Shown piece by piece: positions 32,564 to 44,272 of a DNA stretch of 64,000 bases. Source of the DNA: Franzmannia qiaohouensis (lineage in GTDB: Bacteria > Pseudomonadota > Gammaproteobacteria > Pseudomonadales > Halomonadaceae); NCBI RefSeq assembly GCF_031451695.1, contig NZ_JARWAM010000004.1, positions 124,001 to 188,000 of the forward strand. Reading direction: 5' to 3'. The stretch's first letter is position 1. Every line of letters begins with the position of its first letter. The position numbers were made by a program, and so were the translations under genes. The notes beneath the pieces were generated by a model. That model was not told the origin of the DNA. It worked only from the letters and a program-made list of their open reading frames with translations, and did no database searches.

Positions 32564-33671
32564 TTAGATCACGCCGCTCCAGTAGCACCCCGCATTCGCA
32601 GTGGTGGGTCCAGGGAAACTGGTCGAACAGCGCGAAGCGCGTGATGCGGTGGCTATCGCAGAGCCGTTCGAGGTTGGCCGCCAGCGTATCAGGGTTGCAT
32701 GAAATATAGACGATGCGCGAATAGCCGCTGAGCTGCGCGCAGCTGGCGTCATCCAGCCCGGCCCGCGGCGGATCCACCAGCACAGTAGAAAAATCGTAGT
32801 CGTCAAGCGCCATCTCGGCCACCCGGCGGCCGCCCTTATCGCCCTTGAGTGCCGCGGCGAACTCCTCCGCCGACATGCGCCCCACCTGCACGTTGTCGAT
32901 CCCGTTGGCGGCCAGGTTCTCCCGCGCGCTGGCCACCGAGGTGCGCGATATCTCGGTGGCCAACACGCGGCGGAAGTTCTCGGCCAGGGCCACGGTGAAG
33001 TTGCCGTTGCCGCAGTAGAGCTCGACCAGGTCGGCGGCCTGGCTGTCGCGGGTCACGTCCCGCGCCCAGCCGAGCATGTCGCGGCAGATCTCGGCATTGG
33101 GCTGGGTGAAGCTGTTCTCGACCTGCTGGTAGGCAAACTCGCGCCCCTCGACCTCGAGCCGCTCCCAGACGTGGTCGCGCTCGAGCACCAGCCGCTGCTT
33201 GCGCGAACGACCGATGATGGCGACATCCAGCGCCTCCTGCAGCGCCCGCGCCTCGGCCTCCCAGGCCTCGTCCAGCGGCTTGTGGTAGATCAGCGTGACC
33301 AGCGCCTCACCGGCCAGGGTGGTCAGGAACTCGACCTGGAACAGCTTGCGGCGCAGCAGCGGGTTGTCACGCAGCGCCTCGATCAGCTGAGGCATCAGCT
33401 GATTGATGCGCCGGCTGGCCACCGGGTACTGATCGAGCCGAATCACGCGTTTCTGCTTGGGGTCGTCGGGATCGACCTCGAACATGGCGTAGAACAGGTC
33501 GTCGCCCTCGTGCCACAGGCGAAATTCGCAGCGCATGCGGTAGTGGCTCGGCGGCGAGGCAAACACCTCCAGCGGCGGCGGATCGAAGCGCGCGAACTGT
33601 GCGCTGATGCGCTGACGCTTGGCCTCGAGCTGCTCGGCGTAGCGCGGTGGATCGACGACGGGTACGGCCAC
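32553..33671 (-). CDS. trmA: TrmA, tRNA uracil-54 C5-methyltransferase
   Basis: A 372-residue SAM-dependent enzyme making ribothymidine-54 in the T-loop. Landmarks: SHYRMRCEFRLWHEGDD, QVENSFTQPN, the SAM site LVELYCGNGNFTVALAENF, VDPPRAGLDD and the nucleophile Cys in IVYISCNPDTLAANL. The start is taken as GTG at 33671, with AAGGAGG five bases before it; the frame continues to 33788. The normal ending THHCECGVLL is followed by ERRDLRER, and the final codons and TGA lie in the inserted MITE-like repeat. The catalytic part is intact. Confidence 0.95.
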   Translation of the reverse strand: MAVPVVDPPRYAEQLEAKRQRISAQFARFDPPPLEVFASPPSHYRMRCEFRLWHEGDDLFYAMFEVDPDDPKQKRVIRLDQYPVASRRINQLMPQLIEALRDNPLLRRKLFQVEFLTTLAGEALVTLIYHKPLDEAWEAEARALQEALDVAIIGRSRKQRLVLERDHVWERLEVEGREFAYQQVENSFTQPNAEICRDMLGWARDVTRDSQAADLVELYCGNGNFTVALAENFRRVLATEISRTSVASARENLAANGIDNVQVGRMSAEEFAAALKGDKGGRRVAEMALDDYDFSTVLVDPPRAGLDDASCAQLSGYSRIVYISCNPDTLAANLERLCDSHRITRFALFDQFPWTHHCECGVLLERRDLRER

Positions 33672-33711
33672 AAGGCCTCCTTGACGGTGAGAATACGGTA
33701 TAGGCGACGCC

Positions 33712-34527
33712 TCAGGGCGTCGACGAAGGGAACGTCGTATCAGTACGGGCCTTATCCAGCGCCAGGCAGCGCACCTCGGCGAAGCCATAGCGCGCCAGGG
33801 CCGGCGCCAGCGACGGCGCCTCGCGGGTCAGCCAGGCGGTCTGCGGGCCGGGCAGCGTGGGCAGCGGCGACACCACTTGGGCGACTCGACGAGCGATGGC
33901 GTCACCCGAATCGATCCAGGTCACCGGCCGCGGCGCGGCGGCGGCCAGCGCCTCGCCAAGCAGCGGGAAGTGGGTGCAGCCGAGCACCACGGTATCGAGT
34001 TCGGGGTCCTGCCACAGCGGCGCCAGGCACGCCTCGATCACGTCCCGGTCAAGCGGCGCGCCGGCCAACCACGCCTCGGTATGGCCGACCAGCGGGTCGG
34101 CGGCCAGGCGCTGCACCTGGCAGTGGCCGGCAAAGGTCTCGATCAACCGTCGCGTGTAGGGACGATTGACCGTGGCCGAGGTGGCCAGCAGCGCCAGGTG
34201 GCCGCTGCGCGACAGCGCCGCGGCGGGCTTGATCGCCGGCACCGTGCCTACCACCGGAATCGACAGCCGGGCGCGCAGCGCCTCGAGGGCCAGGGTGCTG
34301 GCGGTGTTGCAGGCCACCACCAGGGCGCTGGCACCGCTGGCCGCCACCGCTGCCTCGCACACCGCCACGCAGCGTGTCACCAGCCAGGCGTCCGGCTTGG
34401 TGCCATAGGGCAGCATGGCGTTGTCGCAGGCATAGCTCAGCGAGGCCTCGGGCAATCGCCGACGCATGGCCGCTACCACCGACAGCCCGCCCACCCCGGA
34501 GTCGAACACCAGCAGCGGCCCGCTCAT
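33712..34527 (-). CDS. murI: MurI, glutamate racemase
   Basis: A 271-residue enzyme converting L- to D-glutamate for peptidoglycan. The N-terminal VFDSGVGGLSVVAAM and the two catalytic Cys motifs (VVACNTAST and VLGCTHFPLLG) are intact, with PYGTKP in the substrate loop. The start overlaps the lysR stop by four bases, so murI is translated behind the regulator gene, an unusual partner. Confidence 0.95.
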   Translation of the reverse strand: MSGPLLVFDSGVGGLSVVAAMRRRLPEASLSYACDNAMLPYGTKPDAWLVTRCVAVCEAAVAASGASALVVACNTASTLALEALRARLSIPVVGTVPAIKPAAALSRSGHLALLATSATVNRPYTRRLIETFAGHCQVQRLAADPLVGHTEAWLAGAPLDRDVIEACLAPLWQDPELDTVVLGCTHFPLLGEALAAAAPRPVTWIDSGDAIARRVAQVVSPLPTLPGPQTAWLTREAPSLAPALARYGFAEVRCLALDKARTDTTFPSSTP

Positions 34528-35417
34528 GCCGAACGCGCCTGGAAATGCGCCAGCAGCGTCTCGATCAGCACCCGCAGCCGCGCCGGCATCAGTTCACGCT
34601 CGGCGTAGAGCAGATGTACCGCGAGGGGCGGTGGCGCAAAGCTCTCGAGCACTCGCACCAGGCGGCCGCGGCGCACCTCGGGCTCGCCGAGAAAGGCCGG
34701 CTTCATTGCCAGCCCCATGCCGCGCGCCGCAGCCTCGACCAGGGCGCGGCCATTGTTGCAGGTCAACACCGGCCGATAGCGCACCCGCTCCAGTTGGCCG
34801 TCAACCTGGAAGACCCAGCCCGGGCCACCGCGCTGCAGGCTGTAGTGCAGGCAGCGGTGGTTGGCGAGTTCGCGGGGATGGCGCGGCACGCCGTAGCGCT
34901 CGAAGTAGCTCGGCGCGCCGTACAAGTGAATCGGCATCGCCATCAGCGGGCGGGCAATCAGGCTGGAGTCCTCCAGCGTGCCGATGCGTACCACCAGGTC
35001 GAAGTCTTCGGCCAGCGGGTCGACGCGGCGATCCTCGAGCACCACCTCCAGCTCCACCCCCGGGTGGGCCTGCTCGAAGGCCTGCAGCGCCGGCATCAGC
35101 TCGCGCACGCCAAAATCCAGCGGCGCCGACAGACGCAGGCGGCCGCGCACCTCGCCGCGCTGCTCGCCCAGTTCCGCCTCCAGCTCACCGAGTTCATCGA
35201 GCAGCCGTGCGGCCCCCTGCAGATAGCGCTCTCCCTCCGCGGTCAACTGCAGGCGCCGAGTGGTACGGGCCAACAGGCGCACTCCGAGCAGCGCTTCAAG
35301 GCGCGATATCTGCTTGCTTACCATGGCGTTGGAGAGTCCGAGCTTGCGCGCGCCGCCGGCGAAGCTACCCGCCTCGACGACGGCGCGAAATATCTGCATT
35401 GCCTGTAGCCGGTCCAT
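34524..35417 (-). CDS. LysR-family transcriptional regulator
   Basis: A 297-residue LysR regulator: N-terminal winged helix (MDRLQAMQIFRAVVEAGSF, then GGARKLGLSNAMVSKQISRL, residues 1-60) and a periplasmic-binding-like effector domain, GRLRLSAPLDFGVRELMPAL onward. It belongs to the large CrgA/DsdC-like group whose targets are usually nearby or unlinked; neighbours give no clear target, because it is divergent from umuD and runs into murI. The ATG at 35417 gives the family N-terminus. Confidence 0.88.
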   Translation of the reverse strand: MDRLQAMQIFRAVVEAGSFAGGARKLGLSNAMVSKQISRLEALLGVRLLARTTRRLQLTAEGERYLQGAARLLDELGELEAELGEQRGEVRGRLRLSAPLDFGVRELMPALQAFEQAHPGVELEVVLEDRRVDPLAEDFDLVVRIGTLEDSSLIARPLMAMPIHLYGAPSYFERYGVPRHPRELANHRCLHYSLQRGGPGWVFQVDGQLERVRYRPVLTCNNGRALVEAAARGMGLAMKPAFLGEPEVRRGRLVRVLESFAPPPLAVHLLYAERELMPARLRVLIETLLAHFQARSA

Positions 35418-35508
35418 AGCGCCCCGCGCGATGTGTTCGATGCCGAGCATTCTACCCTGCCGCCGGCCACGACTCGACCATCACGGGCCCCCTTGCCCAG
35501 CAGCCAAA

Positions 35509-35528
35509 TACTGGTTATTTTTACAGCA
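35509..35528 (+). promoter_or_regulatory. LexA (SOS) box of umuDC
   Basis: TACTGGTTATTTTTACAGCA fits the LexA consensus CTG-N10-CAG with an AT-rich centre and TA at the left flank. It lies 26 bp before the umuD ATG. Confidence 0.85.
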
Positions 35529-35554
35529 TAAGATTTGCACACTTGGAGCCACGC

Positions 35555-35998
35555 ATGCGCCTGACCCCGATTCCCCAGCACGCCGCTCGCAAGCCCCACC
35601 CCGGCCTGCAGCGCCGCGGCGCCAGCGGCTTTCCCTCGCCCGCCGACGACTATCTGGACACCCCGCTGGACCTGCACCGCCAGCTAGTGCCGAGTCCCGC
35701 CTCGACCTTCTTCATGCGCGTCGAGGGCGACGCCCAGGCCGAGACCGGCTTCCAGCACGGCGACCTGCTGGTGGTCGACCGTGCACTGGCGCCGCAGCGC
35801 GGCGACTGGGTGGTGGCGGTCATCGATGGTGCACTCTGCCTGCGGCGGCTCGACGGCCACCGCCAGCACCGCTGGCTGTGCCCTCCCGCTGCCCACCAGG
35901 CACGCCTGCCCCTCGACAATGAGAACGACTGCCGCCTGTGGGGCGTGGTGCACTATGTGGTGCACGGCTGCCGCCAGGCGCCGCCAATGACTACCTGA
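35555..35998 (+). CDS. umuD: UmuD-like protein lacking the catalytic Ser-Lys dyad
   Basis: A 147-residue UmuD homologue that aligns with E. coli UmuD without gaps over the catalytic domain: GFPSPADDYLDTPLDL, FFMRVEGDAQAETGF, HGDLLVVDRALAPQRGDW, IDGALCLRRLD and WGVVHYVVHG. Position 60, normally the nucleophile Ser (GDSM), is Ala (GDAQ), and position 97, normally the general base Lys, is Arg. The cleavage site equivalent is Ser24-Gly25 instead of Cys24-Gly25. Self-cleavage to UmuD' therefore looks impossible. An SOS box lies 26 bp upstream. TGGAG precedes the ATG. umuC follows after 14 bp. Confidence 0.9.
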   Translation: MRLTPIPQHAARKPHPGLQRRGASGFPSPADDYLDTPLDLHRQLVPSPASTFFMRVEGDAQAETGFQHGDLLVVDRALAPQRGDWVVAVIDGALCLRRLDGHRQHRWLCPPAAHQARLPLDNENDCRLWGVVHYVVHGCRQAPPMTT

Positions 35999-36012
35999 GC
36001 CGGGAGCCCGTC

Positions 36013-37275
36013 GTGTACGCGCTGGTCGATGCCAACAACTTCTACGTCAGCTGTGAACGGCTGTTCGCCCCCCACCTGGAAGGCCAGCCGGTGGGTGTGC
36101 TGTCGAACAACGACGGCTGCGTGATCGCCCGCTCCAACGAGTTCAAGGCGCTGGGCATCCCGATGGGCATTCCGACCCACAAGATCGCCCCGGCATTGCG
36201 TCGCCGCATCACCCTGTGCTCGTCCAACTACACCCTCTACGGCGACCTCTCGGCGCGTACCCAGCAGGTACTGGCCGCGCGAGTGCCGGGCCTGGAGCCC
36301 TACTCCATCGACGAGAGTTTCCTCGATCTGCGCGGCCTGCCCGGCGACCTCGACGTCCTCGGCGCTGAGCTGTGCCAGGCGGTGGCGCGGGAGGTGGGGC
36401 TGCCGGTGTCGGTGGGTATCGCCCCGACCCGTACCCTGGCCAAACTCGCCAACCACCGCGCCAAGCGTCAGCCGGGCCGGCCCCAGGTGTGTGTCTGGTC
36501 CCACGCTGACGACCGTGACCTGCGCGCGACGCTCGCCGAACTGCCGCTGAACGCGGTGTGGGGGATCGGCGAGCGTCTGCAGTGCCGGCTGCTCGACCAG
36601 GGCATCGATACCGCCGGTGCGCTGCGTGCCGCCCCCAGCGGCTGGCTGCAGCGGCGCTTTGGCGTGTTAGTGGCGCGCACCGCCCTCGAGCTTGCCGGCC
36701 ACCCCTGCCTGGCGGGCACCGACCTGGCCACGCCGCGGCGTAGCATCCTCTGTTCGCGCTCGTTTCGCCAGGCGCTGCGGCGGCGCGAGTCACTGGCCAC
36801 CGCGCTGCGCTACCACTGTCAGCGGGCCGGCGAAAAACTGCGTCGCGACGACCTCCAGGCCGCCGCCATCGGCGTCTTCCTGCGCACCAACCCGTTCCAG
36901 GACGTGGTCCAGCGTCGTGCCAGCCTGTGGGCGCCGCTGGCGGTCCCCAGCGCCGACACCCTGCACCTCAACCGCCTCGCCCAGCAGCTGCTCGGCCAGC
37001 TCTGGGAAGCGGGGCTGGCCTATCACAAGCTGGGCGTGATGCTTACCGACCTGAGCCCGCGCCAGCACCATCAGGCCTCGCTGCTGGCGCCCGCCGAAGC
37101 GCCCGAACAGGCACGCCTGATGCGCGCCTGGGACGGTGTCCGCGCGCGTTTCGGCCGCGAAGCGCTAACGCTCGGCGTACAGGCGGCAGAGGCAGACTGG
37201 CAGATGCACAGCCGCCAGCGCTCGTCGCGCTACACCACGCGCTGGGATGAGCTGCCGGCGGTGCGCGCCCGCTGA
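36013..37275 (+). CDS. umuC: UmuC, catalytic subunit of DNA polymerase V
   Basis: A 420-residue Y-family polymerase for translesion synthesis. Active-site acidic residues are in LVDANNFYVSCERLF and PYSIDESFLDL; GVLSNNDGCVIARSNEFK is the nucleotide loop. A helix-hairpin-helix lies near LNAVWGIGERL, the little-finger domain follows, and QASLL near residue 360 is a plausible clamp-binding motif. The GTG at 36013 with GGGAG upstream matches the E. coli length (422); the frame also opens at 35938 inside umuD. Catalytic residues look intact even though the partner UmuD does not. Confidence 0.94.
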   Translation: MYALVDANNFYVSCERLFAPHLEGQPVGVLSNNDGCVIARSNEFKALGIPMGIPTHKIAPALRRRITLCSSNYTLYGDLSARTQQVLAARVPGLEPYSIDESFLDLRGLPGDLDVLGAELCQAVAREVGLPVSVGIAPTRTLAKLANHRAKRQPGRPQVCVWSHADDRDLRATLAELPLNAVWGIGERLQCRLLDQGIDTAGALRAAPSGWLQRRFGVLVARTALELAGHPCLAGTDLATPRRSILCSRSFRQALRRRESLATALRYHCQRAGEKLRRDDLQAAAIGVFLRTNPFQDVVQRRASLWAPLAVPSADTLHLNRLAQQLLGQLWEAGLAYHKLGVMLTDLSPRQHHQASLLAPAEAPEQARLMRAWDGVRARFGREALTLGVQAAEADWQMHSRQRSSRYTTRWDELPAVRAR

Positions 37276-37287
37276 CGGGCGCGCGCC

Positions 37288-37839
37288 CTAGAGTGCCGGC
37301 TCAGGGGTGGCTCGCAGCTCGGCGTAGAGTTCGGGATAGGCCGCCTGCAGATACTCGAGTCGCGCCTTGGCGCCCTCGGGCAGCAGGGTCGCCAGATGGC
37401 GCAGGTCGGCGTCGTCGAAGTGCTCGGCAATGAGTGGGAAGAGCGCCTCGCGCTCGTCGCGCAGGTAGCCACGGTGGGCCTCGAGATAGGCGCGCAGGTC
37501 ATCGGCGAAGCGGTCCATGGGCAGCACCGCGTCCATCAGGATCATGTCGATATCCTGGGACAGACGCTGCAGACGCTCGCGCAGCGCGCGGTAGTCAGCG
37601 CTGAGGCGATTGCTCAGCTCGCGCACCTCCGGCACCTGTGCCGCCAGCTGCTCGCTGCACAGCCGCTCGAGTGGCACGGTGAAGTCCTCCATGTAGCCAA
37701 GGATATAGTCGACGACTTCGCGGATCAGCTGGAAGTCAGGCCGCTCGCCGGCGGCGAGCGTCTTCTGCTTGAGCTGCAGCACGTGCAACAGGCGCGCCAT
37801 ATTGGCATGATCCTGGCGCAGTTGGGTCAGCATGGGCAT
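37288..37839 (-). CDS. hemerythrin-like protein with altered metal ligands
   Basis: A 183-residue four-helix-bundle protein of the hemerythrin-HHE type. It begins MPMLTQLRQDHANMARLLHV and ends with YLRDEREALFPLIAEHFDDAD, as in the family. The second ligand motif, normally HHPKED, reads TVPLER (about residues 57-62), so at least two metal ligands seem missing. Binding of a di-iron centre is doubtful. GGAGG lies seven bases before the ATG at 37839. Its stop is 12 bp from the umuC stop, convergent. Confidence 0.75.
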   Translation of the reverse strand: MPMLTQLRQDHANMARLLHVLQLKQKTLAAGERPDFQLIREVVDYILGYMEDFTVPLERLCSEQLAAQVPEVRELSNRLSADYRALRERLQRLSQDIDMILMDAVLPMDRFADDLRAYLEAHRGYLRDEREALFPLIAEHFDDADLRHLATLLPEGAKARLEYLQAAYPELYAELRATPEPAL

Positions 37840-37969
37840 GGAGGGTCCTCCTCTGCTGTCGAAGGCTCTGCTGTTCGAGGGCAAACATCGGCACGACATT
37901 GGATCACGCTTGGGTGTCCCAGGTTCCAACCGGCTAGGCGTCGATACGAAAATCGCCTACGCGCGCTGA

Positions 37970-37992
37970 CGTCATACCAGCCTGGAATGACG
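37970..37992. promoter_or_regulatory. near-perfect inverted repeat upstream of rarA
   Basis: CGTCATACCAG-C-CTGGAATGACG (one mismatch in 11-bp arms). A related palindrome, ATGGCGTCAT with GGT before it, sits about 35 bp further on (38024-38035). The short centre fits a protein-binding site better than an RNA hairpin. Function unknown. Confidence 0.4.
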
Positions 37993-38081
37993 CCACGGCT
38001 AAGATGAGTGTTTAACCCTAGTGGGTATGGCGTCATCCTGCCTGTCGCCAAACGTCGCATACGAAGCATACTGAGGAAAGC

Positions 38082-39419
38082 ATGGATCTTTTCAGCCAGT
38101 CACACGCCAACGCCAGCGCCCCGCTGGCCTACCGCATGCGCCCGCGGCGTTTGGATGAATATATCGGCCAGCAGGCGCTGGTCGGCCCGGACAAGCCGCT
38201 GCGCCGCATGGCCGAAAGTGCCACGGTGCGTTCGATGATCCTGTGGGGCCCGCCGGGCGTGGGCAAGACCACCCTGGCCGAAATTCTCGCCCACGAGGCC
38301 GACGCCCAGCTCGAGCAGCTGTCGGCAGTGATGGCCGGGGTCAAGGATATTCGCGCCGCCGTAGAGCGGGCACGCCTGGCGCAGTCCCAGGATCGCCAGA
38401 CCCTGCTGTTCCTCGACGAGATCCACCGTCTCAACAAGAGCCAGCAGGACGCCCTGCTGCCCCACGTCGAATCCGGGCTATTGACACTGATCGGCGCCAC
38501 CACCGAGAACCCCTCCTTCGAGGTCAACTCGGCGCTGCTGTCGCGGGCCAGGGTCTACGTGCTCAAGGCGCTCGGCGAGGACGAACTGCTGGCCGTGCTG
38601 CGCCAGGCGCTCGAGGATCGCGAGCGCGGCCTTGGCCAGCGGCGCATCCGCGTCGACGAGGGCGTGCTCGGCATGCTGGCACGTGCCGCCGGCGGCGATG
38701 CGCGACGCGCCCTGGGCCTGCTCGAGACCGCCTGCGATTTCTGCGTCCCGGAGGGCGATGAAGAGCGACTCAAGGCCGAGGCACTGGACGACGTGCTCGG
38801 CCATCAGGCCAGCGCCTTCGACAAGCAGGGCGATCACTACTACGACCTGCTCTCGGCGATCCACAAGTCGGTGCGCTCGTCGCGGGTCGACGCCGCGCTG
38901 ATGTACATGGCGCAGTTCATGCAGGGCGGCGGCGACCCCCTCGACGTGATCCGGCGCCTGGCGGCGATCGCCTCGGAGGACGTCGGCAACGCCGACCCGC
39001 GGGCACTGCCGCTGGTGATGGCGGCCTGGGACGCCTACCTACGCCTCGGCGACTACGAGGGCCAGCGGGCCATCGCCCACGCCGCCATCCACCTGGCGGT
39101 GGCGCCCAAGAGCAACGCCATCGACCAGGCCTGGAAGCAGGCCAAGGCGCTTGCCGCCCAGCACCCCACCCTCGAGGTCCCCGTCTACCTGCGCAACGCA
39201 CCGACCCAGCTGATGAAGGAGCTCGGCCACGGCGAGGGCTATCGCTACGCCCACCACGAGCCCCACGGCTACCCCGCCGGCCGCCGCCATGACTGCTGGC
39301 CCGAGCAGCTGCCACCGGCGAGCCTCTACCAGCCCAGCGACTACGGCCAGGAGGCGCGCTACAAGCAGATCATGGCGTGGCGCGCCGAGCTCGACGCCGA
39401 GGCCGATGGCGACAAATGA
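38082..39419 (+). CDS. rarA: RarA (MgsA) recombination-factor AAA+ ATPase
   Basis: A 445-residue clamp-loader-like ATPase acting at stalled replication forks. N-terminal LAYRMRPRRLDEYIGQQALV, Walker A (LWGPPGVGKTTLAEIL), Walker B (LLFLDEIHRLNKSQQD), sensor 1 (LIGATTENPSFEVNSALLSR) and the tetramerisation domain with FMQGGGDPLDVIRRLAAIAS and PQ-like ending. In many gammaproteobacteria it lies downstream of lolA in the same direction; here it faces lolA. Confidence 0.95.
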   Translation: MDLFSQSHANASAPLAYRMRPRRLDEYIGQQALVGPDKPLRRMAESATVRSMILWGPPGVGKTTLAEILAHEADAQLEQLSAVMAGVKDIRAAVERARLAQSQDRQTLLFLDEIHRLNKSQQDALLPHVESGLLTLIGATTENPSFEVNSALLSRARVYVLKALGEDELLAVLRQALEDRERGLGQRRIRVDEGVLGMLARAAGGDARRALGLLETACDFCVPEGDEERLKAEALDDVLGHQASAFDKQGDHYYDLLSAIHKSVRSSRVDAALMYMAQFMQGGGDPLDVIRRLAAIASEDVGNADPRALPLVMAAWDAYLRLGDYEGQRAIAHAAIHLAVAPKSNAIDQAWKQAKALAAQHPTLEVPVYLRNAPTQLMKELGHGEGYRYAHHEPHGYPAGRRHDCWPEQLPPASLYQPSDYGQEARYKQIMAWRAELDAEADGDK

Positions 39420-39443
39420 AAACGCCGCCCTGGGAGGCGGCGT
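39418..39443 (-). terminator. terminator of lolA
   Basis: An 8-bp GC stem (ACGCCGCC / GGCGGCGT, 6-base loop) followed on the minus strand by TTTTC. It lies directly between the convergent rarA and lolA stops. Confidence 0.7.
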
Positions 39444-39463
39444 CAGCGTAAGCACGGCGGGAA

Positions 39464-40093
39464 TCAGTGATCGTCGCGAATCACATCGGCGTTGTCGGGG
39501 ATCTCGAACGCGAACATCGCATCATCGATGCTGCCATTGACCTCGATACTGCTGAACTCGATGGCGGTACGCTGGCCGGTGCTGTCGTTCATCTGCAGGG
39601 CGCCGAACTGCTCGCCGTAGAAGGTCATCTTGAGCTCCTCGAACAGCGTATCGGCGCCGCGCGGCACCAGGGTGAAGGTCTCGGTATCGCCCTGCTGCTG
39701 ATGGCTCACCTGGTAGCTATCGGTGAGCTCGGCGGCGCTGCCGGAGAGCAGCAGTGCCGGTGTATGGGTGACCCGGGTATCCAGCGCCTGCACGGTGACC
39801 TGCTCGAGGTCCGGGTCATGCAGGAAAACCTCGTCACCGTCGGACACCACCTCCTGGCGGTAGGGCGCGTCGACTTCCCAGCGGAACTTGCCGGGACGTG
39901 ACAGCCACATCTGGCCCCGCGCCTCCTGGAGACGCTGGCCGCTGCCGTCGAGGATCTGCTGCTCGAAGTCGGCGCTATAGGTCTCCAGCGAATCGAGCAG
40001 CTGGGTAAGGCGCTGGGCGCCGTCATCGGCCAGCGCGGTGAGCGGCGAGGCGGCAGCCAGCGACAGGGCCAGCAGCGATGTCTTCAGTTTCAT
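39464..40093 (-). CDS. lolA: LolA, periplasmic lipoprotein carrier
   Basis: A 209-residue exported protein (signal peptide MKLKTSLLALSLAAASPLTA, cleavage after ALA near residue 22) that carries lipoproteins from LolCDE to LolB. Family landmarks: TQLLDSLETYSADFEQQI, GQMWLSRPGKFRWEVDAPY and the C-terminal FAFEIPDNADVI. The ATG at 40093 is preferred over one at 40114 since it starts a normal signal peptide. It follows ftsK, as usual. Confidence 0.93.
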   Translation of the reverse strand: MKLKTSLLALSLAAASPLTALADDGAQRLTQLLDSLETYSADFEQQILDGSGQRLQEARGQMWLSRPGKFRWEVDAPYRQEVVSDGDEVFLHDPDLEQVTVQALDTRVTHTPALLLSGSAAELTDSYQVSHQQQGDTETFTLVPRGADTLFEELKMTFYGEQFGALQMNDSTGQRTAIEFSSIEVNGSIDDAMFAFEIPDNADVIRDDH

Positions 40094-40209
40094 CTTGACT
40101 CCGTTACGTCGCACGTTGGGCGGCGAAGTTGTGTTCCCGATACATGGACAGCGCCCTCGAGGGGACGTTGCAGCGCGGCCGACGCTTCCACGATTGCTGC
40201 ATGCTTTTG

Positions 40210-43389
<3,180 letters not shown>

Positions 43390-43570
43390 GCGACCTTCCC
43401 CCTTGTACGCCTGTTACGGCGTCTTCCATGGTCTTGCAATGGCGCCATCATACCGAGCCAGCAGGCCGCATCACAGTAGGGAATCGGCGACAGCACCACG
43501 CCGGGGATGACCCTCGCCCTGCCCATGGTCAATAATGGCTGCCCGCTTCCGATATAGACCGTGCCTACCG

Positions 43571-44272
43571 ATGCTGCCCTGGCTGCCCCCGACGCCGATT
43601 CAGTTTCCGCCGACCGACACAGCCCTCGACGACCCCGATGGCCTGCTGGCCGCTGGCGGCGCGCTGACGCCGGCGTGGCTGCTGGCAGCCTACCGGCGCG
43701 GCATCTTCCCCTGGTACAGCGACGACCAGCCGATCCTGTGGTGGAGCCCCGATCCGCGCATGGTGCTGTTTCCCGGGGAGCTCAAGGTGCGCCGCAGCCT
43801 CGCCAAGCGGCTGCGCAACGGTGGCTTCTCGACCAGCCTCGACCGCGCCTTCGCTGCGGTCATCGAGGCCTGTGCCGAGACGCGAGCCGCCCACGAGGGC
43901 ACCTGGATCACCGCCGAGATGCGCCACGCCTACCTGGCCCTGCACCGCCTCGGCCACGCCCATTCGGTGGAGGTATGGCGCGAAGAAGAGCTGGTCGGCG
44001 GCCTGTATGGCGTGGCCATTGGTCGGATGTTCTTCGGCGAATCGATGTTCTCGCGGGAGCGCGACGCCTCGAAGATCGCCCTGGTGGCCCTTGCCAGGCA
44101 CCTCCAGGCCGCTGGCGGCGGGCTGATCGATTGCCAGATGCACACCGCCCACCTGGCTAGCCTTGGTGCACGGGACATCGCCCGAGACAGCTTCCTCGAC
44201 TATCTTGAGCAGTATGCACGGGCCGCCAAGCCGGCCTTCCACCCGCCAGGAGAGGGCGACAGTGAGCAGTAA
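43571..44272 (+). CDS. aat: Aat, leucyl/phenylalanyl-tRNA-protein transferase
   Basis: A 233-residue GNAT-fold enzyme that adds Leu or Phe to proteins with N-terminal Arg or Lys, marking them for ClpAP. Landmarks: GLLAAGGALTPAWLLAAYRR, GIFPWYSDDQPILWWSPDPR and GGLYGVAIGRMFFGESMFSR. The ATG at 43571 gives the family start. The stop lies 11 bp inside the bpt reading frame, so translation is coupled. First gene of an N-degron cluster. Confidence 0.95.
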   Translation: MLPWLPPTPIQFPPTDTALDDPDGLLAAGGALTPAWLLAAYRRGIFPWYSDDQPILWWSPDPRMVLFPGELKVRRSLAKRLRNGGFSTSLDRAFAAVIEACAETRAAHEGTWITAEMRHAYLALHRLGHAHSVEVWREEELVGGLYGVAIGRMFFGESMFSRERDASKIALVALARHLQAAGGGLIDCQMHTAHLASLGARDIARDSFLDYLEQYARAAKPAFHPPGEGDSEQ

